Notes under the pieces: model-generated
Database searches by the model: none
What the model saw: only the letters and a program-made list of their open reading frames with translations
What the model was told of the DNA's origin: nothing
Shown here: positions 47,725 to 60,071 of the stretch, one piece after another
Numbering within the stretch: the stretch's first letter is position 1
Layout of the letters: each line of letters begins with the position of its first letter
Assembly: GCA_005784505.1 (NCBI GenBank)
Contig: VCAZ01000116.1
Coordinates: 1,077,007-1,141,006, forward strand
From: Bagarius yarrelli
Taxonomy: Eukaryota > Chordata > Actinopteri > Siluriformes > Sisoridae
Direction of reading: 5' to 3'
Length of the DNA stretch: 64,000 nucleotides
Program-made: the position numbers and the translations under genes

Positions 47725-47832
47725 ATGACACAGCATTTATTTGTTTTATCTATCTAAGCACTTAAGGGTTAATGGCCTTGTTTAGGGGGCCAACTGGTAG
47801 TGGTTTGGTAGTCTTCTAATTAGTAGTACCCC
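47725..47832 (-). mobile_element. Degenerate SINE fragment
   Basis: Minus-strand body with TTAAGGGTTAATGGCCTTG. A second scrap (GGCAGACACCCTTATCC) lies at 47341-47358. Confidence 0.45.
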
Positions 47833-48019
47833 ATCTATTGACACACATCGAAGGCTTGAGTGCCCAGAACCTTGTCCATGGTTTACCATTTCTCCTTTCT
47901 TGGAAAAGTTGGACTGCTTGGTACTAACCACACCATTCTGGGAAGACCACAGAAGACCTCCACAAGACCGTAAAGATGCTCTGACCTTTATAAGATGTTG
48001 CTCATTGTGAAAGTTCTCC

Positions 48020-48262
48020 TTTTGGACTGACAGTGGTGGCTCAAATGGTTAAGGCGCTGAGTTGCTAATCTTGAGACCAGGGAGACCGGCAAGCGAACCA
48101 CTGTTGGGTCCTTAAGAAAGACCCTTAACCCTTTCTGCTCCAGAGGCGCTGTATCATAGCTGACCCTGCGCTCTGACCCCAACTTACTAAGATATGATTT
48201 GCGAAAAAAGTATTTCACTGCTGTAAAAAAGTATACGTGACAAAATAAAGGCATTTACTTGA
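48020..48262 (+). mobile_element. Second-family SINE
   Basis: Head, a GAGGCGCTGTATCATAGC body and the TTTCACTGCTGTAAAAAAG tail with GACAAAATAAAGGC. Confidence 0.7.
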
Positions 48263-48879
48263 CTGTTCAGTCAGTGTCTAGTATACCCCGCTCTTCCACA
48301 GGTGCATTTGTATTAAGATAATGTCATTCACATCACCTGTCAGAGGTTTAAATAAAGGTGGCCTTCGACCAACTTTATTGCTGCCTAGCCATAACAAGTC
48401 AAAACATGCTTTTTGTTGGTACCTATAGACAGCCGCTGTCGCTCTAAACTCTTACCCGCATTTAAGACCTGTACTCCAGACACCCGTCTGAGGTTGATGT
48501 TGTTGATTTCTTTGATGCTTCACTTTTTTCATGACTTTTCTTAAGGTCAGCAGGTCCGGCTGTCAGTCATGTCCACAGCGTCTGAAGAGTTTCCACATCA
48601 AAGAGACTAGATTCAGTCGCGTGATATCACAAACGTGTCCTGTTCAGAGTGAACTCCGACACTCCGACACTCCGACACTTCGACACTTCGACACAGAGCA
48701 GTGAAAATGCCATCATTAAAGTTAGATAAAGAAGGAAATGAAAACATGATTATTGCTTTATTGTTTTTTTTCTTTTGTTCAAATCACAAATTACATCCCA
48801 TTTAATTTAATATCTCTTTTCTTTAATGTTTTTGTAAATTAATTTCCTTCCATCTTCCACTATTTCTTTCTTCCTTCCT

Positions 48880-48905
48880 GTCTGTCTGTCTGTCTGTCTG
48901 TCAGT
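48880..48905 (+). repeat. (CTGT)n microsatellite
   Basis: Short tetranucleotide run. Confidence 0.85.
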
Positions 48906-48927
48906 CAGTTGGACTATTTGCCCTGAA

Positions 48928-49082
48928 TAGAGAGGTGGTGGCGCTGTTGTTAAGGTGTTGAACTGCTAACCAAAAGACTGTTGGTTTGTTCACCAGTCCA
49001 ACCAAGTTACCAGTTCTGGGCCCCTGAGCAAGGCCCTTAATCTGCTATAGCCCAGTTGTATAAATGGAATAAATGTAAGTTG
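48928..49082 (+). mobile_element. tRNA-derived SINE
   Basis: Head and body (GAGCAAGGCCCTTAATC), truncated just into the tail (AAATGTAAGTTGTCC). Confidence 0.65.
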
Positions 49083-49319
49083 TCCTTCCTTTTTTCCTCC
49101 CTAGTTTATTACAAATTCTTCTTTCTCGTCATTACATTCTTCATCTTTGTTCTTCCTGACTACCTGACTCCATTGTTCCCTTTTTCCTCATTTCCTTTAC
49201 AGAATTCTTCTGGGGGGTGTTTTTGTAATCCTGACCTCCTTTATTCAGGACATGCTTTTTTCTTTCCCTCCTGACTTCCATATTTCCGTTTCAATCTTTC
49301 CTTCATGATGAACAACTCA

Positions 49320-49870
49320 AAGGCAACACCAGGAATGCGTGACACAACAGTGATTACAGGGATAATACTGGGGACACTGTAAACTCTAAGAGATTATTAA
49401 TACTCACTCACTCACTCACTTCCTCGGTCTAAATTGATTATTTTGGAGACGACATACCAGAGCACCTGAGACAAGCTATTTCCGGAAAGAGCAATAATTA
49501 GGAGCAATAACAGGAGACAAGCGATAAGTGCAGAAATGCCACAAAGAGTCAGAAAAAAGGGGAAAAAAATACCAGAGGAAGTGTGTTAGAATAAAACTCG
49601 GTATTCACTCGAGTTCAGTCATTAGTATTTTCTCCCTGCAGCTGTTTAGCAATAAATTGGTTTGGAAATGATCTGTAAAATCTTTAGGACAAGAAAAAAA
49701 AAATCAATCAATCTCTTCCTTCCCTCTATGTCATATGGATAATTGATTAGTTTGGAAATTTTAAACACGAACTGAATTGAAGTCTCAGTAATTAAACGTC
49801 AGGGGTCGTGTTTGTGTGCATGAGAGAGAGTAAATTGCTGGAATCCCATTGGAGGTTTGTTGATTTAGTG
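49320..49870. promoter_or_regulatory. Candidate conserved noncoding element
   Basis: Unique-looking sequence with TAATTAGG, CAGCTG and several AATTGATTA-like words and no ORF. A short (CTCA)n run at 49405-49420 is the only simple repeat. Confidence 0.18.
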
Positions 49871-49944
49871 AGATTTTCCTGCTGAGACATTACAGCATCC
49901 GTCTGCTGCACTTGAAGACACGACACATGACTGATTACATCTTC

Positions 49945-50062
49945 AACTAGGCATTTAAGAGTTGCGAGCCTTGCTCAGTGGCAGCTTGGTGGTCCTGGAA
50001 TTAAACATTTATGACTTTCTGATCAGTAGTCCAACACCTTAACCATTGAGATACCACTTCAT
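49945..50062 (-). mobile_element. SINE head and body
   Basis: Minus-strand copy, diverged, with a head at 49995-50060. Confidence 0.55.
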
Positions 50063-50139
50063 CCCAATACTGTCTGAGCAAAGCTGAATGAAACCCTGGA
50101 AATAACCAATTTCTTTTTTTTTCTATTATTACCGGATTA

Positions 50140-50252
50140 CGACAGCCTCGCTCAGGGGCCCAGCTGTGGTGGCTTGGTCGAGCTGGGAATCGAACCCACA
50201 ATCTTCAGATTGGTAGTCCAACACCTTAATCATGCACCATTACTTCTCGCTC
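50140..50252 (-). mobile_element. SINE head and body
   Basis: Minus-strand copy: CTCGCTCAGGGGCCCAGCTG and a tRNA-like head containing GGGTTCGATTCCCAGC. Confidence 0.65.
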
Positions 50253-50631
50253 CTTACGTTAAGTTATATTGCGTTAAGTAATTTCTTTATGCCTAAAACC
50301 TAATCCTGGTTTAATTTGATTTAAGTCTGGCTCCCCATAATTTGATGTTTTATCCTGCACATTGTAAAAACCATTCTGGGGTAAACGCTATAAAAAATGT
50401 CAGACTGCCTCAAACAGATTCCACTCCGAGATGTGTGACAAAGCAAGCTTTCTCCCAAAATGGTTTAAAATGATCGTAGTGAAACTGGACCAGTGTTGAT
50501 CACTGGTAGATGTCGGCATTGGAAATCTAATTGTGCCTAGATGGGCATCTGAACGCTAATAGTGGGCTAAAAAATAACTAGCTATTAAAAACCAATCAGA
50601 ATACAGGATTTGTAACCATTTCTATATGTGG

Positions 50632-50790
50632 CAAATTTGATTGGACTGTTGACTGGAAGATCATGGGTTCAGTTCCCTGCACTACCAATCTGCCACTGCT
50701 GGGCCCCTGAGCAAGGCCCTTAACCTTCATCTGCTTAGTTAAATAAATGTTAGTCGCTCTGAATAACGGTGTCTAATGAATCCCGGAAAT
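50632..50790 (+). mobile_element. tRNA-derived SINE
   Basis: Head (ATCATGGGTTCAGTTCCCTG), body, and a diverged tail GTCGCTCTGAATAACGGTG. Confidence 0.7.
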
Positions 50791-50829
50791 GTGATTCGGA
50801 GTCAAATGATTGACAGTTACGTAGGCGAT

Positions 50830-51070
50830 TTAGACATAATAATAATACAATTGACGTAACCAGAGTTTAATAAAATATAAACAAAAGAGAATTAAAGCAA
50901 AACCCGGGTGGGGAGACATTCCCTCCGGAGCACTAATCTGTTGCAGAATTAGCATTATATAACATCGCTGCAGCTGCATGGCTTTTGTAATAGCACTTTG
51001 TGAACAAAAGGCGCTGTTCCGAAGCGGTGCGGCAGGTTCAAATGCCATTTCTATTTCCATCTGTCTGAAT
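50830..51070. promoter_or_regulatory. Candidate conserved noncoding element
   Basis: Non-repetitive block (for example GCAGAATTAGCATTATATAA and CGCTGCAGCTGCATGGC) between two SINE copies. It has no coding signature. Confidence 0.18.
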
Positions 51071-51244
51071 CACGTATCGATCGCTTGGACTCTGCGAGGG
51101 ATTGTTTGGTGATTCGCTTACAAGCTTTGAGTCAGAAAATCTCATCTGGGTTTTTAGTTAGTGTTTGTGGTGCTCGTTTACAGGGCCAGTGCATTAAAAT
51201 CACACGTAAAAACACAGACTGCTGTTGTGTTGCATGTTTAGGGT

Positions 51245-51370
51245 GTTGGTATTGTGGTGTAAGACTAGTGTGTGGAACGTTGTGAGTTTAATTCCCAAGA
51301 CCAACATGTGTCCACTGCTAAATCTTTAAGCAATGCCATAAAAACTGTCTGCTAAATGTTATAATTGTAT
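51245..51370 (+). mobile_element. Degenerate SINE
   Basis: Diverged head and tail (AAACTGTCTGCTAAATGTTA). Confidence 0.45.
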
Positions 51371-51409
51371 TTTTAATTATTTATTTTTTTAGATTATTTA
51401 TTTTTTTTA

Positions 51410-51505
51410 CACTAAGCAGTTAAGGGTTAAGGGCCTTGCTCAGGGGCCTAGCAGTGGAAGCTTGGTGGTGCTGGGATTTAAACCCATAAATCCTCCAATC
51501 AGCAT
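51410..51505 (-). mobile_element. SINE fragment
   Basis: Minus-strand body and head (CTCAGGGGCCTAGCAGTGG and GGTGGTGCTGGGATTTAAAC). It abuts the (GAT)n array. Confidence 0.6.
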
Positions 51506-52125
51506 AATGATGATAATAATAATGATAATGTTAAAAATGAAGGTGACAATGATAATGATGGTGATGATGATGATGAAGGGTCGATGATAAAGATAATAAT
51601 GATGGTGGTGGTGATGATGATGATTTGATGAAGGTAATTACAATGATGATAATGATGATGATGATGATTAGGGGGTTGATGATGATGGTGATGATGTTGG
51701 TGTTGATGATGAAGGTAATAATAATGATGACAATGGTAATGATAAAGGTAATGATATTGCTGCTGCTGCTGATGATGATTAAGGTGATGATGATGGAGTC
51801 GATGGTGTTGATGACGAAGGTCATAATGATAATGGAAATGATAATGATAATGAAGGTAATGATATTGACGATGATGATGATGGAGGTGATAATGTTGTTG
51901 ATGATAATGATAATAAAGGTAATAATAATATTGATAATGATGACGATGATTAAGGTGATGATGATGAAAGTGATGATGATGATGGAGGTAATGATATTGA
52001 CGATGATGATTACGATGATTAAGGTGATGATGATGATGGAGGTAATGTTATTGATGATTAAGGTGATGATGATGGAGATGATGAAGATGAAGATGATGGT
52101 GATGCTAAAAATATTACTGAAACTG
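51505..52125 (+). repeat. (GAT)n-derived array 1
   Basis: About 620 bp of GATGAT with AAGGTAAT-type interruptions. The Met/Ile-rich open frames are artefacts. Confidence 0.92.
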
Positions 52126-52827
52126 GTAAAATACTTGTTTTATAAGAAAACGTGAACTTGAACCTGATACTGATGAAGATGATGATGTCATTTTGACAGT
52201 TTGTCATTATTTACCATGTTTCCAATCCTGTAAAACGAGTTTTGGGATATTAAACAATTCCAAAATCTCCGGATTTGTCCCTGATATTACCTTGATTTGA
52301 CTCCATCCAGATGAGAAACCCTTAAAACAGAGCCAGGAGTCAAATCCAGCAGGCTCACCGCCACACACACCTATAGAAATATGGAGCGTCATCTGCCTGT
52401 GCCCGGGAGATAAGTGAACAAAATGGAGGTTTAGCAGCTTGTATACCGAGGCAGAGGAAGATAAAGCACAGCGAGGAGGAAAAACGCTAACATGTGAAAG
52501 GATGGGATGTGTATGCGATGACGCCCGAGTGTTATCGTTTATTCACATGCATGTTAAATAGCGTGGTTGTCAATGGCGACGTTCACATGCCAGTTGTTTT
52601 TTTGTCATTCTGGTAAAAAGATCTCGGATGGTTGTTTATGAATCACTATGAGTCATTTTAAATAATTACTGAATTATTTGGTGATGTGTACAGCTCATTT
52701 TGCTGCTTCATGAATCGCATTTTTTGATCACGTTTTTAATTCTGTAAAGATGGAGATGCGTCAGTAAAAAAATTAGCAGAAGACTGGCGCAAGAAACTAA
52801 TAGCGGTACTAGAATGAAATAAGAAGT

Positions 52828-53332
52828 TAATGAAGATGATGGTGATGATGATGATGATAATGATTTGATGACAACAGTGATGATTCTGATAATTATGATG
52901 ATGAAAGTAAAGATGATGATGAGGATAATGGTGATGAAAGTGATAACTGAGATGCTGATGATGCTGATGATGGTGATAATAAAGGTGATGATGATGATGA
53001 TGATGATGATGATGACATTAATGATCATGAAGGTGATGATTTTAATAAATGTGATGATGATAGTGATGATAATGATGAAGGTGATGATGATGGTGTTAAT
53101 GATGATGATTATTTGACGATGATTAAGTTGACGATGTTAATAAAAGTAAGGGTGATGGTAATGATCATGAAGGTGATGTTGATGGTGATAATAATGATGA
53201 AGGCGATGATGCTGATAATGATAGTGATGTTGAGGAAGGTAAAGATATTGAAGATAATGATGATGATGGTGATGATGCTGATAATGATGTTTATGAAAGT
53301 AATAATGATGATGATGTAATGATAAATGATTT
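52828..53332 (+). repeat. (GAT)n-derived array 2
   Basis: About 500 bp with the same GATGAT/AAGGTGATG texture as the array at 51.5 kb. Confidence 0.92.
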
Positions 53333-53487
53333 ATCATACTCCATATGTGTGTGTGTGTGTCTGTGTGTGTTTATTTATCTGTCCTCCATGTCATATTTCT
53401 GTAAGTGAGACTGATTCCTTATGGTTTACTTGAACAGAATGGTGGCATCATCTGCTTTAGTCTGGTTCATTTGATAAGGAGGAATCG

Positions 53488-53509
53488 AACACACACACAC
53501 ACACACACA

Positions 53510-53545
<36 letters not shown>
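53488..53545 (+). repeat. (CA)n microsatellite
   Basis: CA run with a CG interruption at about 53510. A (GT)n run occurs about 110 bp later (53625-53655). Confidence 0.9.
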
Positions 53546-53547
<2 letters not shown>

Positions 53548-53621
53548 AAGAGGTCAGACTATTTTCTTGAGACCTGTGACTGATGTGAGCATTAAGACTT
53601 TGACATGTCAGCAGCGGGAGT

Positions 53622-53655
<34 letters not shown>

Positions 53656-53789
53656 TTATCGTTTTAAGTGTTTATCTCTGTGACAGTCCTATTAGGATGT
53701 TTGCTACTCTGCAGTGTAACATGTTTACAGCACTTCATCTTTATTAACATCTTCCTTTTCATGTCTTTTCATTCTGTAACCTCCAGTTT

Positions 53790-53848
53790 GTCCAAATCCA
53801 CCTCTGACTCCGCCTCTGACTCCGCCTCTGACTCTGCCTCTGACTCCG
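53790..53848 (+). repeat. 12-bp minisatellite
   Basis: Five tandem copies of CTCTGACTCCGC and close variants. Confidence 0.85.
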
Positions 53849-53899
53849 CCTCCACCACAGCAGCAAAGAGCACAGCTGAATAAAAAAAGAAAACAAAAG

Positions 53900-54372
53900 G
53901 TAATGATGAAGATATGAATGAAACTGATGATAAAAAAGTGATGATGATGATGATGATGATAATGATAAATGATGATGATGTTAAAAATAGTAATGATACC
54001 GATAATAAGGGCAAAGAAGATGAAGAAGATGATGATATAGGAGATAAAAAAGGCCACAGATGATGACGATAATGATAAAAAAAATCTACTAATGATGATG
54101 ATGATGATGATAATAATGATAAATAAGATAATAAAGATGATGATGATCACGAAAATGATGACGACAATGATGATGACGACGACGATGATGATGATGATGA
54201 AGACGAAGATGATGATGATAGGAATGATACTAATAATAAAGGTAAAGAAGATGAAGAAGACGATGACAAAAGAGATGAAAACCTCGCAGATGATAACGAC
54301 AACAATTAAGAAAATTTGAATGATACTGATGATAAAGAAAAAAATGATGTTGATGATGACGATGATGAAGAT
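53900..54372 (+). repeat. (GAT)n-derived array 3
   Basis: About 470 bp of GATGAT, GACGAC and GAAGAT units with AATAAGGGCAAAGAAGATG repeated twice. Confidence 0.92.
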
Positions 54373-55090
54373 GCTGCAAAGACATGGCTTGCTTTTTCAG
54401 AAGTTGGATCTAATTTCCAGGCAAATACAAATTCTTCGTTTGATTGGTTAATAAAAAGTTGACCCCGCCCTCTTAACCTGAATGACATTTCAGTCAGTTT
54501 GTATTTAAGATCAAGGTGTTTATATTCAGCATTTTTATTCAGATTGCACTTTTAAACCGATCGGGATCGCAATATAATTCTCCGTATGAACAATCCCAAC
54601 AACTTTATATATTTTTAAAAGAAAAATCTATGCGTTGTTAGTCAGGAATTATGTGGCAACAGTCCCTGCCAACGAGCCGTCGCTGTAGAAACCAAACAGC
54701 ATTAGAACGAGTGAATTAATTTAAAAAAAGCTGCTGTTATAGAAAAACAATCAGCTTCCTTTGATTTCTCTGCATAGATCACTTAACGTCTGCGTCCATC
54801 ATCGACGCAGTAGTGCAGAGAACGAGGAAAAGAGAAAGAAAGACATTAGAGCCACGTCTGATTACATTAAATCTGGAAGACACGATGAAAACATCAATCA
54901 ATTTGTGGGTTTTTTCTCAGAGAAATTCACATTATAAGAATAAGAAACTAAACGAGAATAAGAAACGAATTAGAACGAAAACAACCCTCCTGTAAAGTGC
55001 ACTGAGGGACGAGAGTGAGAGAGAGCAGCTGATGGAAGGAGGGAAAAAAAAGAAGCTGCTTTTACTGTTTTTTTGGACATCCGTCTAGGA

Positions 55091-56211
55091 CAGGGGTCGC
55101 CAAGCTTTAACACTCAAAGAGCCATTTGAGTTTCCTACAGAATTAAAAAAAAAAAGACATTGGGAGACTTTTCGACATCTAAAATGACAATAAAAATGCA
55201 TATATCATTAACAAATTTGTATTAAAAAAACTATTGTGTTTTTTATTTATGAAGTTAACAAACTACTACAGAGAAAATTTGGTCTGCTTGCAACAAAAGA
55301 CATTTTGAAAAACCAAAACAAAATTGCGAACCAAAATTTAGTCCCGCTTCCATCTCGCAGTCATCCGCTGCAGATGATGACGATAATGATAAAAAAAATT
55401 AATGAGACTGATGATGACGATGACGATAAATAATAATCCAACAAAAGACATTTTGAGCTCCGGAAAAAGGCTGGAATGAAGTTTACTGTCTCATATAATT
55501 ATAAATGTTTATTTGAGTCATCCTAGTTATATATTTATTTATTATAAAATCGAACTTAAATAATTCCCACCTGCAGAAAAACTAAATTGCGAACCAAAAT
55601 TTAGTCCCCGCTTCCGTGTACCGTCACCTTTTTATCTCGCAGTCAGCCGTCAAGCTGAATATAATAATAACTATTTCACAGAATAATGTAAAATATTTCT
55701 TTGCAAAATAACAGCCAATTAAAAATATTTATTTTAGATAGTTAATGTGATTTTTACTCCTGAACATCATCTCCACATCTGGGCTTTAAGTTGTCACCTT
55801 CATTTTCACACCGTCGTCTGCGAGGCGTAAATGTTTGTTTTATATAGTTGATATTGGAGAAGACTTGCTCTCGTAAGTATGTGGATCTAAAGATGGACAG
55901 GACTTCGAATGCGGTTCATATAAGTGTAAGATGGCATTTCATGTTTCGCGTGCCGGCGCGTGTCGCATACCGTGGGTTCTGACGTATATTTTAAGCGCCA
56001 AATAAGTTAACACATTTTATTTGAATGATACAAGATTACCCCAGTCTTCAAATTCAGAATTACTTAAAAAAGCAAACTAACATAAAATGAATATGAATTA
56101 AAAAAAAAATCATTATTTATTCTCATTATTTTTTTTCAAAGCCACTGAGAGCTGAAGCTGAAAGATGAAAGAGCCACATGCGGCTTCGGAACCGCGGGTT
56201 GCCGACCCCTG
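55091..56211. mobile_element. hAT-superfamily nonautonomous transposon with target duplication
   Basis: The termini are CAGGGGTCGCCAA and TTGCCGACCCCTG (one mismatch). They are followed inside by AAAGAGCCATTTG on the left and AAAGAGCCACATGCGGC on the right. It is flanked by a 7-of-8 match target duplication, GTCTAGGA (55083-55090) and GTCTAGAA (56212-56219). It is 1121 bp, with no transposase ORF. An internal direct repeat (about 55300-55370 and 55435-55640) shares ACAAAAGACATTTTGA and TTGCGAACCAAAATTTAGTC. Confidence 0.85.
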
Positions 56212-56514
56212 GTCTAGAATTGTGTGTGTGTTTGTATGCTGAGATGCCTTTCAGATTGCTTCGTTCTCCAAATCCTGTGACCCCTCTCTGTCAGTAAGTG
56301 CTCATCAACCCACCAGAAGCGCATCACAGCGATAAGCTATTTCTGCCTGAATAAAAGATCACAGTGCATGCTGGGATACGAAAAAAAGAGTCTTTTTTTT
56401 TTTTTCTTCTTGGAACGTCGTTTTTACACTCCTCACATATTAACACACTCTGACTTCCTTTTTAACACCATCAGGGTTTCGACTCGATTATCTGATCATT
56501 TGAGAGAGCGTAAA

Positions 56515-56705
56515 AACAGTGGTGGTTCACATGGTTACGGCTCTGAGTTGTTGACTGGAGGATAAGCACACACCACTGACAAGCTGCCACTGCTGGGCCC
56601 TTAATCGAGGCCCTTAATCGAGGCCCTTAATCGAGGCCCTTAACGTTTTCTGCTCCAGCTCAACTTTACTTTTACTGTGCTGTACTATGTAAGGGAGAAA
56701 TAAGG
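56515..56705 (+). mobile_element. Second-family SINE, diverged
   Basis: Diverged head, then CTGCCACTGCTGGGCCCTTA with a small tandem expansion of ATCGAGGCCCTTA (three copies at 56601-56645), and a tail fragment. Confidence 0.6.
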
Positions 56706-57036
56706 GCTCGTATGATATTTATCGGACAGATAAATTATCAGGCGATATGGGTAAAAATGACATTACTTTTATTGCTCCGATAAATGAATGAAATCCGATA
56801 AATAGAGCAGGATGAAAGGATGTTAGGGTAATAAAATGTATAGTAGCTAATGTTCGCAACTAAAATCAGCTAGCTAGTAGGACGAGAAACAACAAGCTAA
56901 CATGAGCTAACGTAAGTGACTGATCATTTAAAAAGTAATTACAAAATCTAAAATATTTTACCACTAATTTTTAGCTAAAGAATGCAAAATCAGTGGAAAG
57001 TTGCCCTAATGTTTTAACATTTTTGTTGCTTAACAA

Positions 57037-57037
<1 letters not shown>

Positions 57038-57069
<32 letters not shown>
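57038..57069 (+). repeat. (CA)n microsatellite
   Basis: Pure CA run. Confidence 0.9.
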
Positions 57070-57539
57070 AAGTTCTGACTATAAAACTTTAATCCTAAAA
57101 TTGGGGCGTGTTCTATGCAAATCATATGCAAATTGATGTGTATACATTTCTTTTAATCGTAAATAAATGAAAATGCCCTTGTAGAAGACAAACAGACGAT
57201 AATAATCTTGTAGATCTAAAATGATTGGCATCCCTAGGAAAGATTTCACCATCTCTCGCTTGTATATGTTACTGTTTCCATAGCAACAGCTTGTTCAGGG
57301 CGACTTACAAATAGTATTACAAATAGTGACATAATGTAAGACATCGATATTGATGAGTTTTTCTAGAAAGCCGTTTATTTGATATTTGTATATGGAGTCT
57401 TCAGTGTCTCCATCACAGGAAAATCTGTGGATGTGCATATGGATGTGGATGTGTATTTTTCCTTTCAGAAAGCAGTGCGCATGAATAATTAAAGCCACTA
57501 TAACAACAACCAAATTGTCTTAAGTGGTGTAAGTGGAAT

Positions 57540-58887
57540 AAAACAGGATGGGTCATGCTGTCAGAGGTAAATAATCAGCTTCATGGTGTATTAGTGGCTA
57601 CCAGCCTGTAGGAATAAGGGAACTGTTGCTCCACACGCCTTAACCGGATTCTTCACTTCCGCTCACACTGGCTGTGTATTTCCCATAAACAATTTTAACT
57701 AACAGTGTTCATTTTTTTCGCATCCACATGTTCATAGGACAAAAAAACAGTTATTTTTAGAATACGGGACGAAACGTGGCGTTTTTATAACACGTGATAA
57801 CAAAACACATTAAATAGACTTTTTTTTTTTCAATATTTCACAGAAAAAAGTACAGCATAGAAATTTCAGGGACTGAATTACAACTGACGATATAAATAAG
57901 AGGTAACAATTATACAACATGTTATTGTACATATAGAACATTTCACTTTCCTGGGCAAATGTTAGAGGTTCACTGGTAATTTAAATCACCGTTTCGTTAT
58001 TATGATAATAATAAATTACAATAATTATTATTTATGGCCCAGTTGTTACACATGGCCAAAAAAACAGATTTCTTTTTTCTGATCTTTATCAAGGACAGCT
58101 TTGTCCCCTCCTGAATGCAAGTGTCCTAAAATCCACACAGTGAGTCATTACACACTCAGTTTGTGTTCTGTTTCTTCAGTCACCTTCACTTTGAAACACG
58201 AGTAAACACACTAGCGCAAACGCTCACACACACACGCATGTTTTCAACATTAGTCAGCGCTGACCATAAACCCTACAGCAGCGATTATCCACTAGTGCTT
58301 GCAGTCCATCTGACATAGTCAGAAACATCTGCTTCCTGATTTCCAGCCAAGAAACGGCCCTAAAATGCATTTCACTTTTAAGTCCATCGAAAAACCTGTC
58401 CATTTACCATAAAAAAAGGTTCTTGGAGTCCTTGTTAACTTCCTTTTATAAAATGTCCTTTTTGGTCTCATTCAGTAGATTCAGAAATCGAGTCTGTCCT
58501 TTTTTCGTAAAGGTTTCGATAATATCTCTGATTGCCTGTCACTTGCTTTAGTGCTCAATTCTGGTCTCCATCGTAGAGTGTAAAAATAGTGTCCATACTC
58601 GTGCAATGCAAAGCATCTCGTCTACCTTTCTGGCATTTGCCAGACGCCCTTATCCAGTAGGGGTTAAGGGGGCCAGCTGAGGCAGGTAGGTGGTGCTGGG
58701 AATTAACCGGATCATCAATTTCCGCACATCCCATAACCCTTTTTTTTTTTTTCAGAAGTCACTTTTCCGAAAATGACTCTCAGCGTTTCTGAGGAAAAAA
58801 ACAACCTTTCCACATAGGGTCTGGATTGGTCAATGCCCCTTGTGTGTATGAGTGTGTGAAATAAAAAACTAAAAGTCTGGGCTTGTT
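57540..58887 (-). other. Probable htr7 3' UTR and flank
   Basis: AT-rich sequence downstream of the htr7 stop with no open frame. It contains a partial SINE (58625-58710). Where the mRNA ends cannot be fixed by eye. Confidence 0.3.
58625..58710 (-). mobile_element. SINE fragment
   Basis: Minus-strand tail (GGATAAGGGCGTCTGGCAAA) and part of the body, near the htr7 3' end. Confidence 0.6.
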
Positions 58888-59593
58888 TTAAAACTTCAGA
58901 GCTTCGTGGACACCAACAGCAGATAGTCGGCGGTTGATGTTTCGGTAACGGCATCGTAGTAAATCCCAGTAGGTTGAGCGTAAATCGCGGTTGAAAAAGG
59001 CGTAAATAAACGGATTGACAAGCGAGTTGGCGTACCCGAACCACAGCAGCGTCCTTTCGATCCAAATCGGCACACAGCTGCACTCAATGCCGCATATGAA
59101 CGGCCTCGCCGTTGTCAAGATGAAAAAAGGCAGCCAGCAGATAGTAAAGACTCCAAGAATGACACCTAGTGTGGTGGCAGCTTTCTGTTCCCGCTTAAAG
59201 ATGGACATGTTCTGGCGTTCCGGGCTGAGGAGCCGAGACAGCGCCACGCACTCCTCGGCCACCGGGTGCTGCTGCTGCTTCTTAAGACCTTGCATTCTTA
59301 CCGATTCGAAGCGGTGCTTGGCGCCACTTTTTCTTGCCGCCTTGAAGATCTTGTAGTACATGAAGAGCATGACGAGCATGGGGATGTAGAAGGCCACAGC
59401 GGTGGAGTAGATGGTGTAGCTGAAGTCCTGGCTGATTAGACACACTCCTTCTTCGTTGATATTTTTTGCCCAGCCGCAAAATGGTGGAAGTGTGATGGAA
59501 GCCGACACCAACCACACGCCGAAAATCATCTTCGCCATCAGTTGACCGTTCTGACGTGCGGGATATGTTAAAGGTCGTGTGATGCCCAGATAC
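58888..59593 (-). CDS. htr7: 5-hydroxytryptamine receptor 7, 3' coding exon (partial gene)
   Basis: Class A GPCR that binds serotonin and couples through Gs to adenylyl cyclase at the plasma membrane. The exon starts with a split Arg codon after the acceptor CCACTTACAG (59603-59594) and reads YLGITRPLTYPARQNG, directly after the DRY motif, where HTR7 has its conserved intron. It then encodes TM4 (about WLVSASITLPPFCGW), the second extracellular loop (CLISQDFSYTIYSTA), TM5, a long third loop, TM6 (FTICWLPFFILTTARPF), and TM7 with NPFIYAFFNRDLR. The C-tail ends RNINRRLSAVGVHEALKF and a stop at 58888-58890. Mammalian HTR7 continues after HEALKL with alternatively spliced tails, so this tail is short; no donor is seen at that point. 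The third loop is Q- and H-rich and differs from mammals. Exon 1 (N-terminus to TM3) is not in the window and should lie beyond base 64000. Teleosts have several htr7 paralogues; I cannot say which this is. Confidence 0.93.
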
Positions 59594-60071
59594 CTGTAAG
59601 TGGACATGAAGAACAATGATGAGAGTAAATCCATGAAACAAGAGTTACAGGATGACTTCTTAAACATAAAGCTAGCAATAACATTTTATTTCTAATGCAA
59701 GTTTTTTTAATATGTATATACATCTTTTACCCAACACCCATAATGATGTTTTGGGAAGAAGATTGGAAGATAAAAATAAGTGGGTGATTGGGTTAGGTGT
59801 AGGTAAGTGTGTAGGTTAGGTTAGCATTTTCTTAGTGAAGAAATGATAGATGGATGAATTAGTTAGGTTGGTTAGGTGTTGGTTAGGTGGGCAAGTGAGA
59901 TAGTTTGGAAAAATTCTGTACAAAGTTGTATAATCTAATGTTAACGAAATTGATTATAGTCTTACATACAAGTAGTGTAAAAGTGTTAGTTCAGTATTGG
60001 TGTGTCTACTATAGAGTGTAACTAATGGTGTAAATGGTGCAGAAGTGTGGACTCATGGGGGTGCAGTGGAT

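Noticed and set aside
59594..59667. Upstream ATG extension of the htr7 exon (MFKKSSCNSC...)
   Set aside because: The conserved receptor sequence starts at the acceptor after 59594. The extension is intron read-through, and TM1-TM3 are missing.
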